DNA from: Frankiales bacterium
GTDB lineage: Bacteria; Actinomycetota; Actinomycetes; Mycobacteriales; Jatrophihabitantaceae
Direction of reading: 5' to 3'
Assembly (NCBI GenBank): GCA_025966315.1
Contig: JAOPUZ010000021.1
Span: 1-64,000, forward strand
Length of the DNA: 64,000 nucleotides
The first letter of the stretch is position 1. Every line of letters begins with the position of its first letter. The position numbers and the translations under genes are program-made. A model generated the notes under the pieces. It worked only from the letters and a program-made list of their open reading frames with translations. It was not told the DNA's origin and ran no database searches. This document shows, piece after piece, positions 34,458 through 43,011 of this stretch.

Positions 34458-37352
34458 ATGACCGACCAGCTTAATGCCGCCGACCGGGCCCTGGCCTCGG
34501 CGCTGTCGCAGGCCAGGCCTGGTCTGCTCATCGACACGACCGCGCTCGCCCGCAGCCAATACGGCTACGACGCGTCGAACTACCGCGTCACGCCCGCCGC
34601 GGTGGCCTACCCGCGGGACACCGAGGACGTGGTCGCGCTGGTGCGTGCCGCATCCGATCGCAAGCTGCCGGTGATCTCACGCGGATCCGGAACGTCCATG
34701 GCCGGCAACGCCATCGGTCCCGGCATCGTCCTGGACTTCGCCCGGCACATGAATCGGGTGCTGGCCATCGACCCGGTCGGGCGCACCGCGACCGTGCAGG
34801 CCGGCACCATCCTCGACGAGCTGCAGACACACGCCGCGCGGCACCAGCTGATGTTCGGGCCGGACCCGTCCTCGCACAGCCGAGCCACCCTGGGCGGCAT
34901 GATCGGCAACGATGCCTGCGGCAACCACTCGGTCGCCTACGGCCGCACCAGCGACCACGTCCTGTCACTGCAGGTCGTGCTCGCCGACGGCACCCCGGCC
35001 GTTGTCACCGGCACCGGTATCGAGGCCGTCGACGCGCGGCACGCCGACCGGGTCGCGGAGCTGGAACGCCAGTTGCGCGAACTGGCGCAGGACAACCTGG
35101 CTACGCTTCGCACCGAACTGGACCGTATCCCCCGCCAGGTGTCCGGCTACCATGCGCACCGGCTATTGCCCGAGCGCGGTTTCGACGTCGCACGCGCGCT
35201 GGTCGGCAGCGAAGGCACCCTGGCGGTCATCGTCACCGCCACACTCGCCCTGCTCGATCGGCCCACCCACTCAAGCCTGGTGATCGTCGGCTACGACGAC
35301 CTCATCCAAGCAGCCGAGGACGTGCCCACCATTCTGAGATTTGGCCCGACCGCGATCGAGGGCATGGACGAGGCGATCGTCGACACCATGCGTGCCCGCC
35401 GCGGCCCGGACGCGGTGGCCGCGCTGCCGACCGGCCGGGCGTGGCTCTACGTCGAGTTCGGCGGCGCCGACGAGTCCGCACCCGGCGAGACCGCCGCCAA
35501 GCTGGTCGCAGCGCTGACCGCCTCCGGCGGCAGCCGGCACGCCCGGGTGGTGCCCACCGCCGTCGAGCGTGCCTCGCTGTGGCGCGTCCGCGAGGACGGG
35601 GCCGGCCTTGCGGCCAACCTCGTCGACGGTGAACGGTCCTGGCCCGGCTGGGAAGACGCCGCCGTCGCCCCCGCCAACCTGGCCGGGTATCTGCGAGAGT
35701 TCCGCCAACTGCTGACCGGACATGGCTACCGCGGCGTGCTCTATGGGCACTTCGGGGCCGGCTGCGTCCACGTCCGGATCAACTTCGACACCGGCAGCGA
35801 CGCCGGGCTGGACAGGATGCGCGCATTCCTGCTCGAGGCGGCCGGCCTGGTCGCCCGGCACGGCGGCACCCTGTCCGGCGAGCACGGCGATGGCCGCGCC
35901 CGCAGCGAACTGCTGCCGATCATGTACAGCCGGCGCCTGCTCGACCTGTTCGCGCGGATCAAGACGATCTTCGACCCCGACGCACTGCTGAACCCGGGCA
36001 TCATCATCGATCCCGACCCGGTGCAAGCCCAGATTCCGCTCGCAGCGAAGCCGATCCCGGCATCGTTCCGGCTCGGCCACGACCACGGCGACCTCGCCCA
36101 CGCCGTCGGCCGGTGTGTCGGCATCGGTCGCTGCGTGGCACCGACCGGGGGCGTGATGTGCCCGACCTACCGTGCGACCGGGCGCGAGCGTGACTCCACC
36201 CGTGGCCGGGCCCGCGCCCTGCAGGACATGGTGTCGGGCACCGGCACCATCAGCGACGGCTTCGCCTCCACCGAGGTGCTCGACACACTCGACCTGTGCC
36301 TGTCGTGCAAGGCCTGCTCAACCGACTGCCCGACCGGCACCGACATGGCCACCTACAAGTCGGAATTCCTGCACCGGCACTACCGGCGCCGGATCCGACC
36401 CATCAGCCACTACACCCTCGGCTGGCTGCCGGCCGCGGCCGTCCTGGCCACCAGCCTCGCGCCACTGGTGAACCGGCTGCTCGCCCTGCCCGGAGTGCGC
36501 CGGCTGCTACCGCGGCTGGCCGGAGTCACCGCGCGGCGACCGCTACCTAGGTTTGTCGCGAGACGCCGCAGCCGCGCGCTGCTCGCCGCCATCCCCAGCT
36601 CCGGCGGCCAGGCCCTGCTGTTCGTGGATACCTTCACCCGCGCGTTCCGGCCCGAACTCGCCACCGCTGCCGCCCGGGTGCTCGCCGATGCGGGGATCGC
36701 CGTCAGCATTGCCCCGCGGGTTTGTTGCGGGCTGACCTGGACGACCACCGGCCAACTCGACACCGCACGCCGGATGCTGCGGCGGACCGCGCAGACCCTC
36801 ACCCGCGCCGAGCACACGGACAAGCCGATCATCGTGCTCGAGCCGAGCTGCGCCGCCGCCCTGGCCAGTGACCTGCCCGAACTGCTCGGCACCGACGACG
36901 CGCACGCAGTAGCGGCCCGCATCCACACCTTCGACCAGGCACTGCACACCTTGGCCGCACCCGACTGGACCTACCCGACGTTGCCCGCAGACGGGGTCCT
37001 ACAGACGCATTGCCACGAACACGCGACGTTTCCCGCCCACAAGCAGAGCGCCAGCCTGCGCACGCACGGAATGACCAACCTGAACGACGCGGTCGGCTGC
37101 TGCGGCCTGGCCGGCAACTTCGGGTACGAGGCGAACCACTACGACACCTCCATCGCGGTGGCCGGCATCGCGCTCACACCTACGCTCGAACGCGCCACCC
37201 CGAACGCGGTCATCCTCGCCGACGGGTTCGGCTGCCGCACCCAGATCGAACACCTGCAGCCGCATCGACACCCGGTCCATCTGGCCGAGCTGCTCGACGA
37301 CCTGATCGCCGCCGCCGAACCGGCAACCACCCCCGAAGGGATACAGCCATGA
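34458..37352 (+). CDS. Fused FAD-linked oxidase and iron-sulfur protein (GlcD-GlcF/YdiJ type)
   Basis: A 964-residue two-part enzyme. The N-terminal FAD-binding type 4 domain (residues ~40-230) shows RGSGTSMAGNAIGPGIVLDF and ATLGGMIGNDACGN; the FAD-oxidase C domain (~240-525) ends LSGEHGDGRARSELLP and FDPDALLNPG. The iron-sulfur part has CVGIGRC (~553) and CLSCKACSTDCPTG (~613), and two CCG domains (VCCGLTW ~754, GCCGLAGNFGY ~879). This matches D-2-hydroxyglutarate or D-lactate dehydrogenases of the YdiJ type that pass electrons to the respiratory chain. It is the intact member of an otherwise decayed operon. The start is ATG 34458, and the stop overlaps the next, truncated gene. Confidence 0.92.
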   Translation: MTDQLNAADRALASALSQARPGLLIDTTALARSQYGYDASNYRVTPAAVAYPRDTEDVVALVRAASDRKLPVISRGSGTSMAGNAIGPGIVLDFARHMNRVLAIDPVGRTATVQAGTILDELQTHAARHQLMFGPDPSSHSRATLGGMIGNDACGNHSVAYGRTSDHVLSLQVVLADGTPAVVTGTGIEAVDARHADRVAELERQLRELAQDNLATLRTELDRIPRQVSGYHAHRLLPERGFDVARALVGSEGTLAVIVTATLALLDRPTHSSLVIVGYDDLIQAAEDVPTILRFGPTAIEGMDEAIVDTMRARRGPDAVAALPTGRAWLYVEFGGADESAPGETAAKLVAALTASGGSRHARVVPTAVERASLWRVREDGAGLAANLVDGERSWPGWEDAAVAPANLAGYLREFRQLLTGHGYRGVLYGHFGAGCVHVRINFDTGSDAGLDRMRAFLLEAAGLVARHGGTLSGEHGDGRARSELLPIMYSRRLLDLFARIKTIFDPDALLNPGIIIDPDPVQAQIPLAAKPIPASFRLGHDHGDLAHAVGRCVGIGRCVAPTGGVMCPTYRATGRERDSTRGRARALQDMVSGTGTISDGFASTEVLDTLDLCLSCKACSTDCPTGTDMATYKSEFLHRHYRRRIRPISHYTLGWLPAAAVLATSLAPLVNRLLALPGVRRLLPRLAGVTARRPLPRFVARRRSRALLAAIPSSGGQALLFVDTFTRAFRPELATAAARVLADAGIAVSIAPRVCCGLTWTTTGQLDTARRMLRRTAQTLTRAEHTDKPIIVLEPSCAAALASDLPELLGTDDAHAVAARIHTFDQALHTLAAPDWTYPTLPADGVLQTHCHEHATFPAHKQSASLRTHGMTNLNDAVGCCGLAGNFGYEANHYDTSIAVAGIALTPTLERATPNAVILADGFGCRTQIEHLQPHRHPVHLAELLDDLIAAAEPATTPEGIQP

Positions 37353-37406
37353 CCATCACCAACACCCACCGCGGTCCGGCCGAGCTCCTCAGCACGGTCC
37401 CGGTTT
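37349..37406 (+). pseudogene. N-terminal stub of a dehydrogenase gene, possibly succinate-semialdehyde dehydrogenase
   Basis: An ATG overlaps the upstream stop (ATGA) and opens MTITNTHRGPAELLSTVPV, which resembles the N-terminus of NAD-dependent succinate-semialdehyde dehydrogenases that often follow such operons. Homology ends after about 19 codons near 37403. Downstream, another frame reads FWLSEDKVAGADLKLLFRRL with unrelated sequence. This looks like the right breakpoint of a foreign operon. The identity of the stub is tentative. Confidence 0.4.
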
Positions 37407-37552
37407 TGGCTCTCCGAGGACAAGGTCGCGGGCGCGGATCTGAAACTGCTCTTCCGACGCCTGCTCGACCGGGACCTCGCCGAGACGCTCCGAACCGAAG
37501 GGGACGGAGTCGCGGACGCCGAGAGCGACCCTCTGGTCCGTTCTCGTGGGAC

Positions 37553-37588
37553 AAAAAAACCAGCGCCCTCATTTCTGAGGACGCTGGT
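37553..37588 (-). terminator. Rho-independent terminator of the tRNA-fMet transcript
   Basis: On the reverse strand ACCAGCGTCCTCAG and GAGGGCGCTGGT form a stem with a short AAAT loop (one mismatch) followed by seven T residues (37559-37553). It lies 17 bases downstream of the tRNA 3' end. Confidence 0.85.
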
Positions 37589-37604
37589 TCTACTGCGTCG
37601 TTCT

Positions 37605-37681
37605 TGGTAGCGGGGACAGGATTTGAACCTGTGACCTCTGGGTTATGAGCCCAGCGAGCTACCGAGCTGCTCCACCCCGCG
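37605..37681 (-). tRNA. Initiator tRNA-fMet (anticodon CAT)
   Basis: A complete 77-nt cloverleaf on the reverse strand, with encoded CCA. It starts CGCGGGGTGGAGCAG, the anticodon loop is CTCATAA flanked by GGG/CCC pairs, and the T loop contains GGTTCAAATCC. The first base pair is C1-U72, a mismatch that marks initiator tRNAs, and the three GC pairs before the anticodon loop support that too. It ends with a strong terminator and starts from the promoter at 37694-37722. Confidence 0.95.
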
Positions 37682-37693
37682 TCGGTAAACACC

Positions 37694-37722
37694 ACGTTAC
37701 AGCGTGGCGTCCAGACCTCCAA
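37694..37722 (-). promoter_or_regulatory. Candidate promoter of tRNA-fMet
   Basis: On the reverse strand TTGGAG (37722-37717) and TAACGT (37699-37694) are spaced by 17 bases, resembling a housekeeping sigma promoter. The tRNA starts at 37681, so transcription would begin a few bases upstream. Confidence 0.55.
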
Positions 37723-37753
37723 ATCGGTCCAGACGCCAGCCGCTGCGCGATGG

Positions 37754-40738
37754 TCAGGACGGCTTCGGAGTCGGCGTCGGGGTTGCCTTCGGAGTGCTCG
37801 CCGGTGGCGTCGAGGCCGCCCCGGTGCCAGTCTGCAGGTACTGCTGCAGTAGCCGGTTCACCTCGGCCTGAGCTGTGCCGACCGCCGTGAAGTCACCCGA
37901 CTTGTAGGCATTCTGCAGGTTGTCGAACGCAATATCGAGCTGTTTGAGAAGCGCCGCCGAACCGGGCGCCACCGTCCCGCCGGGTGCGGTCGCGGTGACA
38001 GTCGGGGTCGGTCTCGGGGTGCCCGCTGTCGCCGTCGGTGTCGTGCTGGGTGGTGGTGACGTGGCACCGGCCGCAGGCAACGCAGGAACGTTGCCCACCG
38101 GCGAGAGCCCGGCGATGGCGGCACTCAGCGTGCGGCCGTATCCGATCAACTCGCCGTAGGACACGAGCACCCGTTGCAGCAACGGGAATGCGTTGCTGCC
38201 TGCGCCCTGCACGTACAGCGGTTCCACGTACAGGAAGGTATTTCCGATCGGCAGCGACAGTAGGTTGCCCTCGATCGTCTTGGACCCACCACCTCTCAGC
38301 AGCGACAGGTCCTGCGATATGGCTGGTTCGGAGTTGAACCGCTGATAAATCTGTTGTGGCCCTTGAATCGCGGTGGTCGGCGTCAGCTTCAGCACTTCGA
38401 ACTTGCCGTAATTGGCAAGATCAGTGGCGTCGGAATCAACCGATATATAGGCCGCCATGTTGGGTCTGTTGTTGACCTTCATCGGCGAGGTCAACTGATA
38501 TTGAGCCGATCCCGTACCGGCTGCTGAACCAGCCAATACGTAGTAGGGCGGCTGATCGACGGCCGCGTCGGGCAGCGTCGGATCATCTGGCACGGTCCAT
38601 TGATCGCTGCCGTTGTAGAACTGGACTGGATCGTCGACGTGATACTTGGTGAGCAGGGAGCGCTGCACCTCGAACAGGTCTTGCGGATACCGGATGTGTT
38701 GCATCAACTCGGTCTGCTTGAGCAGGTCGGCCTTGGGCTTGACCAGGCCGGGAAAAAGCTTCATCCAGGTCTTCAGAACCGGGTCGGTCTCGTCCCAGTC
38801 GTACAGCGTCACAGTCCCGTCGTACGCATCGACCGTTGCCTTTACCGAGTTGCGAATGTAGTTGATCTGATCGTTGGGCTGGGATGCCGTCCGATTGGTC
38901 GTGGACAGCGAATCGGTGGTCAGCGCGCCGAGGGATTGCCGTTCCGAATAGGGATAGTTGGACATCGTCGTGTACGCGTCCAGCATCCACACGATGCGAC
39001 CGTTCACCACGGACGGATAGGGATCGCCGTCCACCTTCAAGAACGGGGCCACCTTTTGCACGCGTTCGCGAGGATCCCGGTTGTAAATCACCTTGGCGCC
39101 CTTGGCCGAGACGGCGTCGTTGAGCACGAAGTTGCCCTGCCGATACTTGACCGCATAGGCGAGCCGATTGACGAAGTTGCCGAGCGAAACGCCGCCCTTG
39201 CCGTCGTAGGAATTGTGCTGGTCGGAACCGTCGTTCTCGCGATCGCCGGTGGCGCCGACGATTGAGTAATCGACTTCTTCCTCGCCGTAATAGATGCGCG
39301 GCTGGGTCACCGTCGGAAACCCGTTCTTGGACACCACAGGGATGTCGCCCACGGTGAAGTCCGACTGCGCATTGACGTCACGGTCGGCGTCCCCGGCCAC
39401 GAATCCGTACCCGTGGGTGTACACGGTGTGCTTATTGATCCAGTTGGTCTGGCTGCCCGTGAGGTTGGATTCCTTCAGTTCGCGCGCGGCGACGATGTAA
39501 TCCGACGTTGTCCCGTCAATGACATACCGGTCGATGTCGAGTTTGGCCGGGAAGCCGTAGATGTTTTTCAGCTGCTGGGCGTTGGTGAACGTGGGGCTCA
39601 CGACGTTCGGATCGGTCAACCGGATGTTAGGCACGGTGGACTTGTCAGTCGAAAGAACCGAGGGCGGTGCGGCGGGCACGGCGCCGTAGTTGGCGGTGTA
39701 ATTCACCGGGCCGCCCGCCGTACTGGTAGTTATGCCATACGCAGCACGGGTGGCGTTTATATTTCGAAGTATGTAAGGCGCTTCTTTGTCGCTCGCGTTC
39801 GGCTTGACGCTGATCTGCTGCACCAGAGCGGGATAGATACCGTTGATGCCGATGGACATCACCAGCAATGCGATGAAGGCGATGTAGGCGATCTGCGCGC
39901 TCTTCAGCCACAGGCTGGCCAGTACGGCAATGGCGATGAGTACCGCGGCCCAGAACAGGATGGTCTTGGCCGGCAGCGAGGCGTGCACGTCGGTGTAGGA
40001 CGCGCCGGTGACCTTGCCACGATTGGAGAACACCAGCCCGTAGCGGTCCAGCCAGTACGCGCAGGCTTTCAACGCCACGAACACGAACACGAGAATCGTG
40101 ATGTGCCGGCGCGCTGAGATGGTCAACTTGGGCCCGGGGGTGGCGATCCGGAAGGCTCCGAAGATGTAGTGCACGGCCAGGCTGAGCAGGAGCGAAAAAA
40201 TGATCGCGTTGAACCCGAAGCCGAGCAACAAGCGGTATGCGGGGTAGTCCCAGGCGAAGAACGAGATGTCGCGATGGAACTGCGGGTCCTGCACGCCGAA
40301 CTTCACCCCGACCCGCCACGCCTGCCAGATCTTCCAGTTGTTTTGCGCCGCCATGCCCGATCCGATGAACAGAATCAGCAGCAGCACGATGAACAACGGC
40401 CGCTTGCGTGGCTCCAGGGCAACGCGGTAGCGCTCAAGGTTTTCTTGCTCTTGCGAGATCGGCCGGAACGGTGGCCGCATCCGGTACGCCAGGAAGACGT
40501 TGGAGCCGACGGCCACCGCCAGCCCGATTCCGAAGACGAAGAACAGCGCGACCCGGGTCCAGAAGATCCGGGTATAGACCGAGCGATAGCCGACCTCGCC
40601 GAACCAGAGCCAGTCCGTGTAGATGCGGGCCACCGTGCCGAGCAAGGAGATGACGATGATCAGACCGATCAGCACGCCGATCGCGATCTTGCCGCGGCGC
40701 GACACCCGAATGTTGGGCATTTCCGGGCGCATGGCCAC
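37754..40738 (-). CDS. UPF0182 family multi-pass membrane protein
   Basis: A 994-residue UPF0182/COG1615 protein. The N-terminal third has about seven transmembrane segments (first IAIGVLIGLIIVISLLG, ~17-35), then a long extracytoplasmic domain and a disordered C-terminal tail rich in Thr, Ala and Pro. Family hallmarks include YTDWLWFGEVGY, LPAKTILFWAAVL and the YGEEEVDYSIVG segment. The function of the family is unknown. In mycobacteria the homologue (Rv3193c) also neighbours a PDZ/Lon protease. GTG at 40738 follows an AAGGAG site. Confidence 0.93.
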   Translation of the reverse strand: MAMRPEMPNIRVSRRGKIAIGVLIGLIIVISLLGTVARIYTDWLWFGEVGYRSVYTRIFWTRVALFFVFGIGLAVAVGSNVFLAYRMRPPFRPISQEQENLERYRVALEPRKRPLFIVLLLILFIGSGMAAQNNWKIWQAWRVGVKFGVQDPQFHRDISFFAWDYPAYRLLLGFGFNAIIFSLLLSLAVHYIFGAFRIATPGPKLTISARRHITILVFVFVALKACAYWLDRYGLVFSNRGKVTGASYTDVHASLPAKTILFWAAVLIAIAVLASLWLKSAQIAYIAFIALLVMSIGINGIYPALVQQISVKPNASDKEAPYILRNINATRAAYGITTSTAGGPVNYTANYGAVPAAPPSVLSTDKSTVPNIRLTDPNVVSPTFTNAQQLKNIYGFPAKLDIDRYVIDGTTSDYIVAARELKESNLTGSQTNWINKHTVYTHGYGFVAGDADRDVNAQSDFTVGDIPVVSKNGFPTVTQPRIYYGEEEVDYSIVGATGDRENDGSDQHNSYDGKGGVSLGNFVNRLAYAVKYRQGNFVLNDAVSAKGAKVIYNRDPRERVQKVAPFLKVDGDPYPSVVNGRIVWMLDAYTTMSNYPYSERQSLGALTTDSLSTTNRTASQPNDQINYIRNSVKATVDAYDGTVTLYDWDETDPVLKTWMKLFPGLVKPKADLLKQTELMQHIRYPQDLFEVQRSLLTKYHVDDPVQFYNGSDQWTVPDDPTLPDAAVDQPPYYVLAGSAAGTGSAQYQLTSPMKVNNRPNMAAYISVDSDATDLANYGKFEVLKLTPTTAIQGPQQIYQRFNSEPAISQDLSLLRGGGSKTIEGNLLSLPIGNTFLYVEPLYVQGAGSNAFPLLQRVLVSYGELIGYGRTLSAAIAGLSPVGNVPALPAAGATSPPPSTTPTATAGTPRPTPTVTATAPGGTVAPGSAALLKQLDIAFDNLQNAYKSGDFTAVGTAQAEVNRLLQQYLQTGTGAASTPPASTPKATPTPTPKPS

Positions 40739-40946
40739 GGGCGTTCTCCTTCATCGGTCACACAGGGTCAGAACGATCGGCACCTCAGCCCGCTCAGGAG
40801 CGCTGCGACTCGGACGGGTCAAATTCACAGTCAACTGCCAGGGCGAAAGCTGGGGCACCCAAACCTAGCCGAGTACCTTCACCTTTCATCTCACCGGCAA
40901 CGTATCGGCGCAGCGAGTGGTTCCGACCAGATGGCACGATCAATTC

Positions 40947-41501
40947 ATGACTTCTGAACAACCCCACAGCCCTGACTTCCGGTTGGACACGATCGGACGC
41001 GAAATCGAAGAGTTCGTCTCGTACTCCGGCTGGGACGTCCCGCCTGCGCTGTTCGCGCTGGTGCCGACTCGGATCCTGGCCGCTGATCCCGCCGCGGCCG
41101 AACTGCTGTCGGCCAACGGGGCGTCCTTGAATCCCGAGCAGGTCCCTTCCGAGGCGCTCACCCCGGTCGCGCAGGAAGCACTACCCGAAGGACCTCTGGA
41201 CGAGGTCCTGGCCGGCATCGCCTGGCCGGCCGAGGTGGTCGGCGTCGCCCTCAGCCAAGAGATCACAATGCTGCCGCCTTCAGCCGAAACCGAGTTGGAA
41301 GGGCTATCGCCGACCGCAGCGATCGACGTCGCCAGCGAGCATCCAGAACTCCGGGAAGCGCGACTGGTGGTTACTGTGCTGCGGGACGGCACATCGAGCG
41401 GGCTACTGCGTTTTCGTGGTGCGGACGAGGACAAACTGCTGTCCAGACCCGATCTGGCTCCGAACATGGTCGAGGCATTGCTGGCAACCCTGTCCGAATG
41501 A
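40947..41501 (+). CDS. PPA1309-family protein
   Basis: A 184-residue protein of the actinobacterial PPA1309 family, function unknown. Recognisable segments: SGWDVPPALFALVPTRIL, GIAWPAEVVGVALSQE and the ARLVVTVLRDGTSSGLLRFR strand. The ATG at 40947 (MTSEQPHS) is preferred to an upstream ATG at 40917, which would add ten unconserved residues. It is divergent from the UPF0182 gene and convergent with the YlbL-like gene, and its presence in this order is a conserved actinobacterial neighbourhood. Confidence 0.88.
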   Translation: MTSEQPHSPDFRLDTIGREIEEFVSYSGWDVPPALFALVPTRILAADPAAAELLSANGASLNPEQVPSEALTPVAQEALPEGPLDEVLAGIAWPAEVVGVALSQEITMLPPSAETELEGLSPTAAIDVASEHPELREARLVVTVLRDGTSSGLLRFRGADEDKLLSRPDLAPNMVEALLATLSE

Positions 41502-41558
41502 CCTGGGATCACCGTCGGGTCGTCGGCGTGGCGCCGTGGCGCTCGTTGCCAAGCACGG

Positions 41559-42602
41559 TCAGCAATGCGACACAGGCTTGCCGTCCTGAATGGCCTGCAG
41601 GCTGGTCACGGCTTCGTGCAGAGAAGCCACCTTGACCACGTTCAGGCCGGCCGGAATGGCGCCTCGTACGTCCGAGCAGTTGCCAGCCGGGGCCAGGAAG
41701 ATCGTCGCGCCGGCCTTACGTGCCGCGATCATCTTGAGCTGAATGCCGCCGATGGGGTCGACCTTGCCGGACGGTTCGATCTCACCCGTCCCGGCAATGA
41801 AACGGCCGTGCGTCAGATCGTCGGTGCTGATCTTGTCGATGATCCCGAGTGCAAACATGAGGCCCGCCGACGGACCGCCGATCCCGGTGAGTCGCAGGCT
41901 TACCGTGAACGGGAGTAAGCAACCTTCGGTAACGCTGATGCCCAAACGCGGCGTCGTGCTGCCGGCGGGTGGATCCTGCAACTTGAGCTGCAGGGCCACC
42001 GTCGCGCCGGCCCGCTTGACGATGGCTGGGATCGTCTGACCCGCTTTGAGGGTGGCCAAGACCTTGCTCAAACTGGCGTAGTCGGTCACGGCGGTGCCGT
42101 TGATCGAGCTGAACTGGTCGCCGGGTTTCAGCAGTCCGTTGTTGGGCGAGTCCGATTGCACGCTCAGCACGCCGAAGCCCTTTGGATAGTTCAGCTCACA
42201 GGCCGCCGCCGCTGTGGCGGAGTCCTGGCTCTGGGCGAAGTCGGCGGCGTCCTGCTGGCTGCTCTGCTGCTGGCTGAGACCCGGCTGGATGACGGCTTCG
42301 CGCGGGACAACCACTTCGTCGTGGGCCAACCAGCCCTTGATCGCGGCCAGCACCGTCGCGTCCTGGGTGTCTTCTTCGATCGTGGTCAGGTTGAGGTGGC
42401 CGGTTGTCGGCGAAACCGGGCGCCCGGTCACCGAGATGATGTCCTGCCCTGAGTCCTGGCCGAGCGTGTTCACCGTCGGCCCTGGGCTCAAGATCACGTA
42501 GGGCACCCGCAGACCGAAAGTGAGGACGCCGAGCACGACACACAGCACCGCACCGATCAGTAGGGTGCGCGTTTGTCGGGACACCGGCCACAGACTAGTC
42601 AT
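41559..42602 (-). CDS. PDZ-Lon S16 serine protease, YlbL-like
   Basis: A 347-residue membrane-anchored protease. An N-terminal anchor (LLIGAVLCVVLGVLTFGL, ~14-31) is followed by a PDZ domain (about residues 120-210) and a Lon-type S16 domain with the catalytic Ser in GGPSAGLMF and Lys in QLKMIAARKAGA. The family is known for quality control of membrane proteins in Gram-positive bacteria; the mycobacterial homologue is Rv3194c. It is near the DUF2342 gene, as usual. It would act on the outer face. Confidence 0.93.
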   Translation of the reverse strand: MTSLWPVSRQTRTLLIGAVLCVVLGVLTFGLRVPYVILSPGPTVNTLGQDSGQDIISVTGRPVSPTTGHLNLTTIEEDTQDATVLAAIKGWLAHDEVVVPREAVIQPGLSQQQSSQQDAADFAQSQDSATAAAACELNYPKGFGVLSVQSDSPNNGLLKPGDQFSSINGTAVTDYASLSKVLATLKAGQTIPAIVKRAGATVALQLKLQDPPAGSTTPRLGISVTEGCLLPFTVSLRLTGIGGPSAGLMFALGIIDKISTDDLTHGRFIAGTGEIEPSGKVDPIGGIQLKMIAARKAGATIFLAPAGNCSDVRGAIPAGLNVVKVASLHEAVTSLQAIQDGKPVSHC

Positions 42603-42641
42603 CGTTGTTTTGGGCCGGCGACGAGTGGGCGCCGGCGATGG

Positions 42642-42860
42642 TCAATCGCTCGTCGCGGGCAACACGGTGAGGTTGCTGGGCGGCAGTTGACTGTGCTCGC
42701 CGCGACCGATCGGTGCGAATGCGGCGATCAACGCCTGGTGGGCGGCCATCGGGTCGCGACGAGCATCCCGTTGCCGGTCCCAACGAGTCCACAGCCACAC
42801 CAAGGCCGCCGCGATCACGGTCGCGGCCACCGGGGCGAGCAGCCACCACATCCATGCCAT
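42642..42860 (-). CDS. Small membrane protein, 72 residues
   Basis: A single transmembrane segment (WWLLAPVAATVIAAALVWLW, residues ~5-24) followed by a charged RWDRQRDARRDPMAAHQ stretch. It is upstream of the YlbL-like gene by 39 bases on the same strand and probably in its transcript. I do not recognise it beyond a small actinobacterial membrane protein. The reading frame and codon use look genuine. Confidence 0.6.
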   Translation of the reverse strand: MAWMWWLLAPVAATVIAAALVWLWTRWDRQRDARRDPMAAHQALIAAFAPIGRGEHSQLPPSNLTVLPATSD

Positions 42861-42910
42861 GCGGTGACATTAGAGTCGGCTCCCGAGATCGCGTCGGACG
42901 CGCGCCGCCA

Positions 42911-42937
42911 GTTCCGCCAGTTCCGCCAGTTCCGCCA
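42911..42937. repeat. Tandem 9-bp repeat upstream of the DUF2342 gene
   Basis: GTTCCGCCA is repeated three times exactly (42911-42919, 42920-42928, 42929-42937) with degenerate flanking units. It lies between the small membrane protein (ends 42860) and the DUF2342-type start at 43012, possibly within a promoter region. Confidence 0.75.
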
Positions 42938-43011
42938 GTTCGCCCGAGTTCACTGAGGGCGAAGTTCGGGCACAACAGCGCGCGCCCGTTCGTTTCGCTA
43001 GCGTGACAGAC

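Noticed and set aside
37349-37600. An integrase or attachment site next to the tRNA
   Set aside because: No integrase gene and no second copy of the tRNA end were seen in the window, so a mobile element cannot be claimed.
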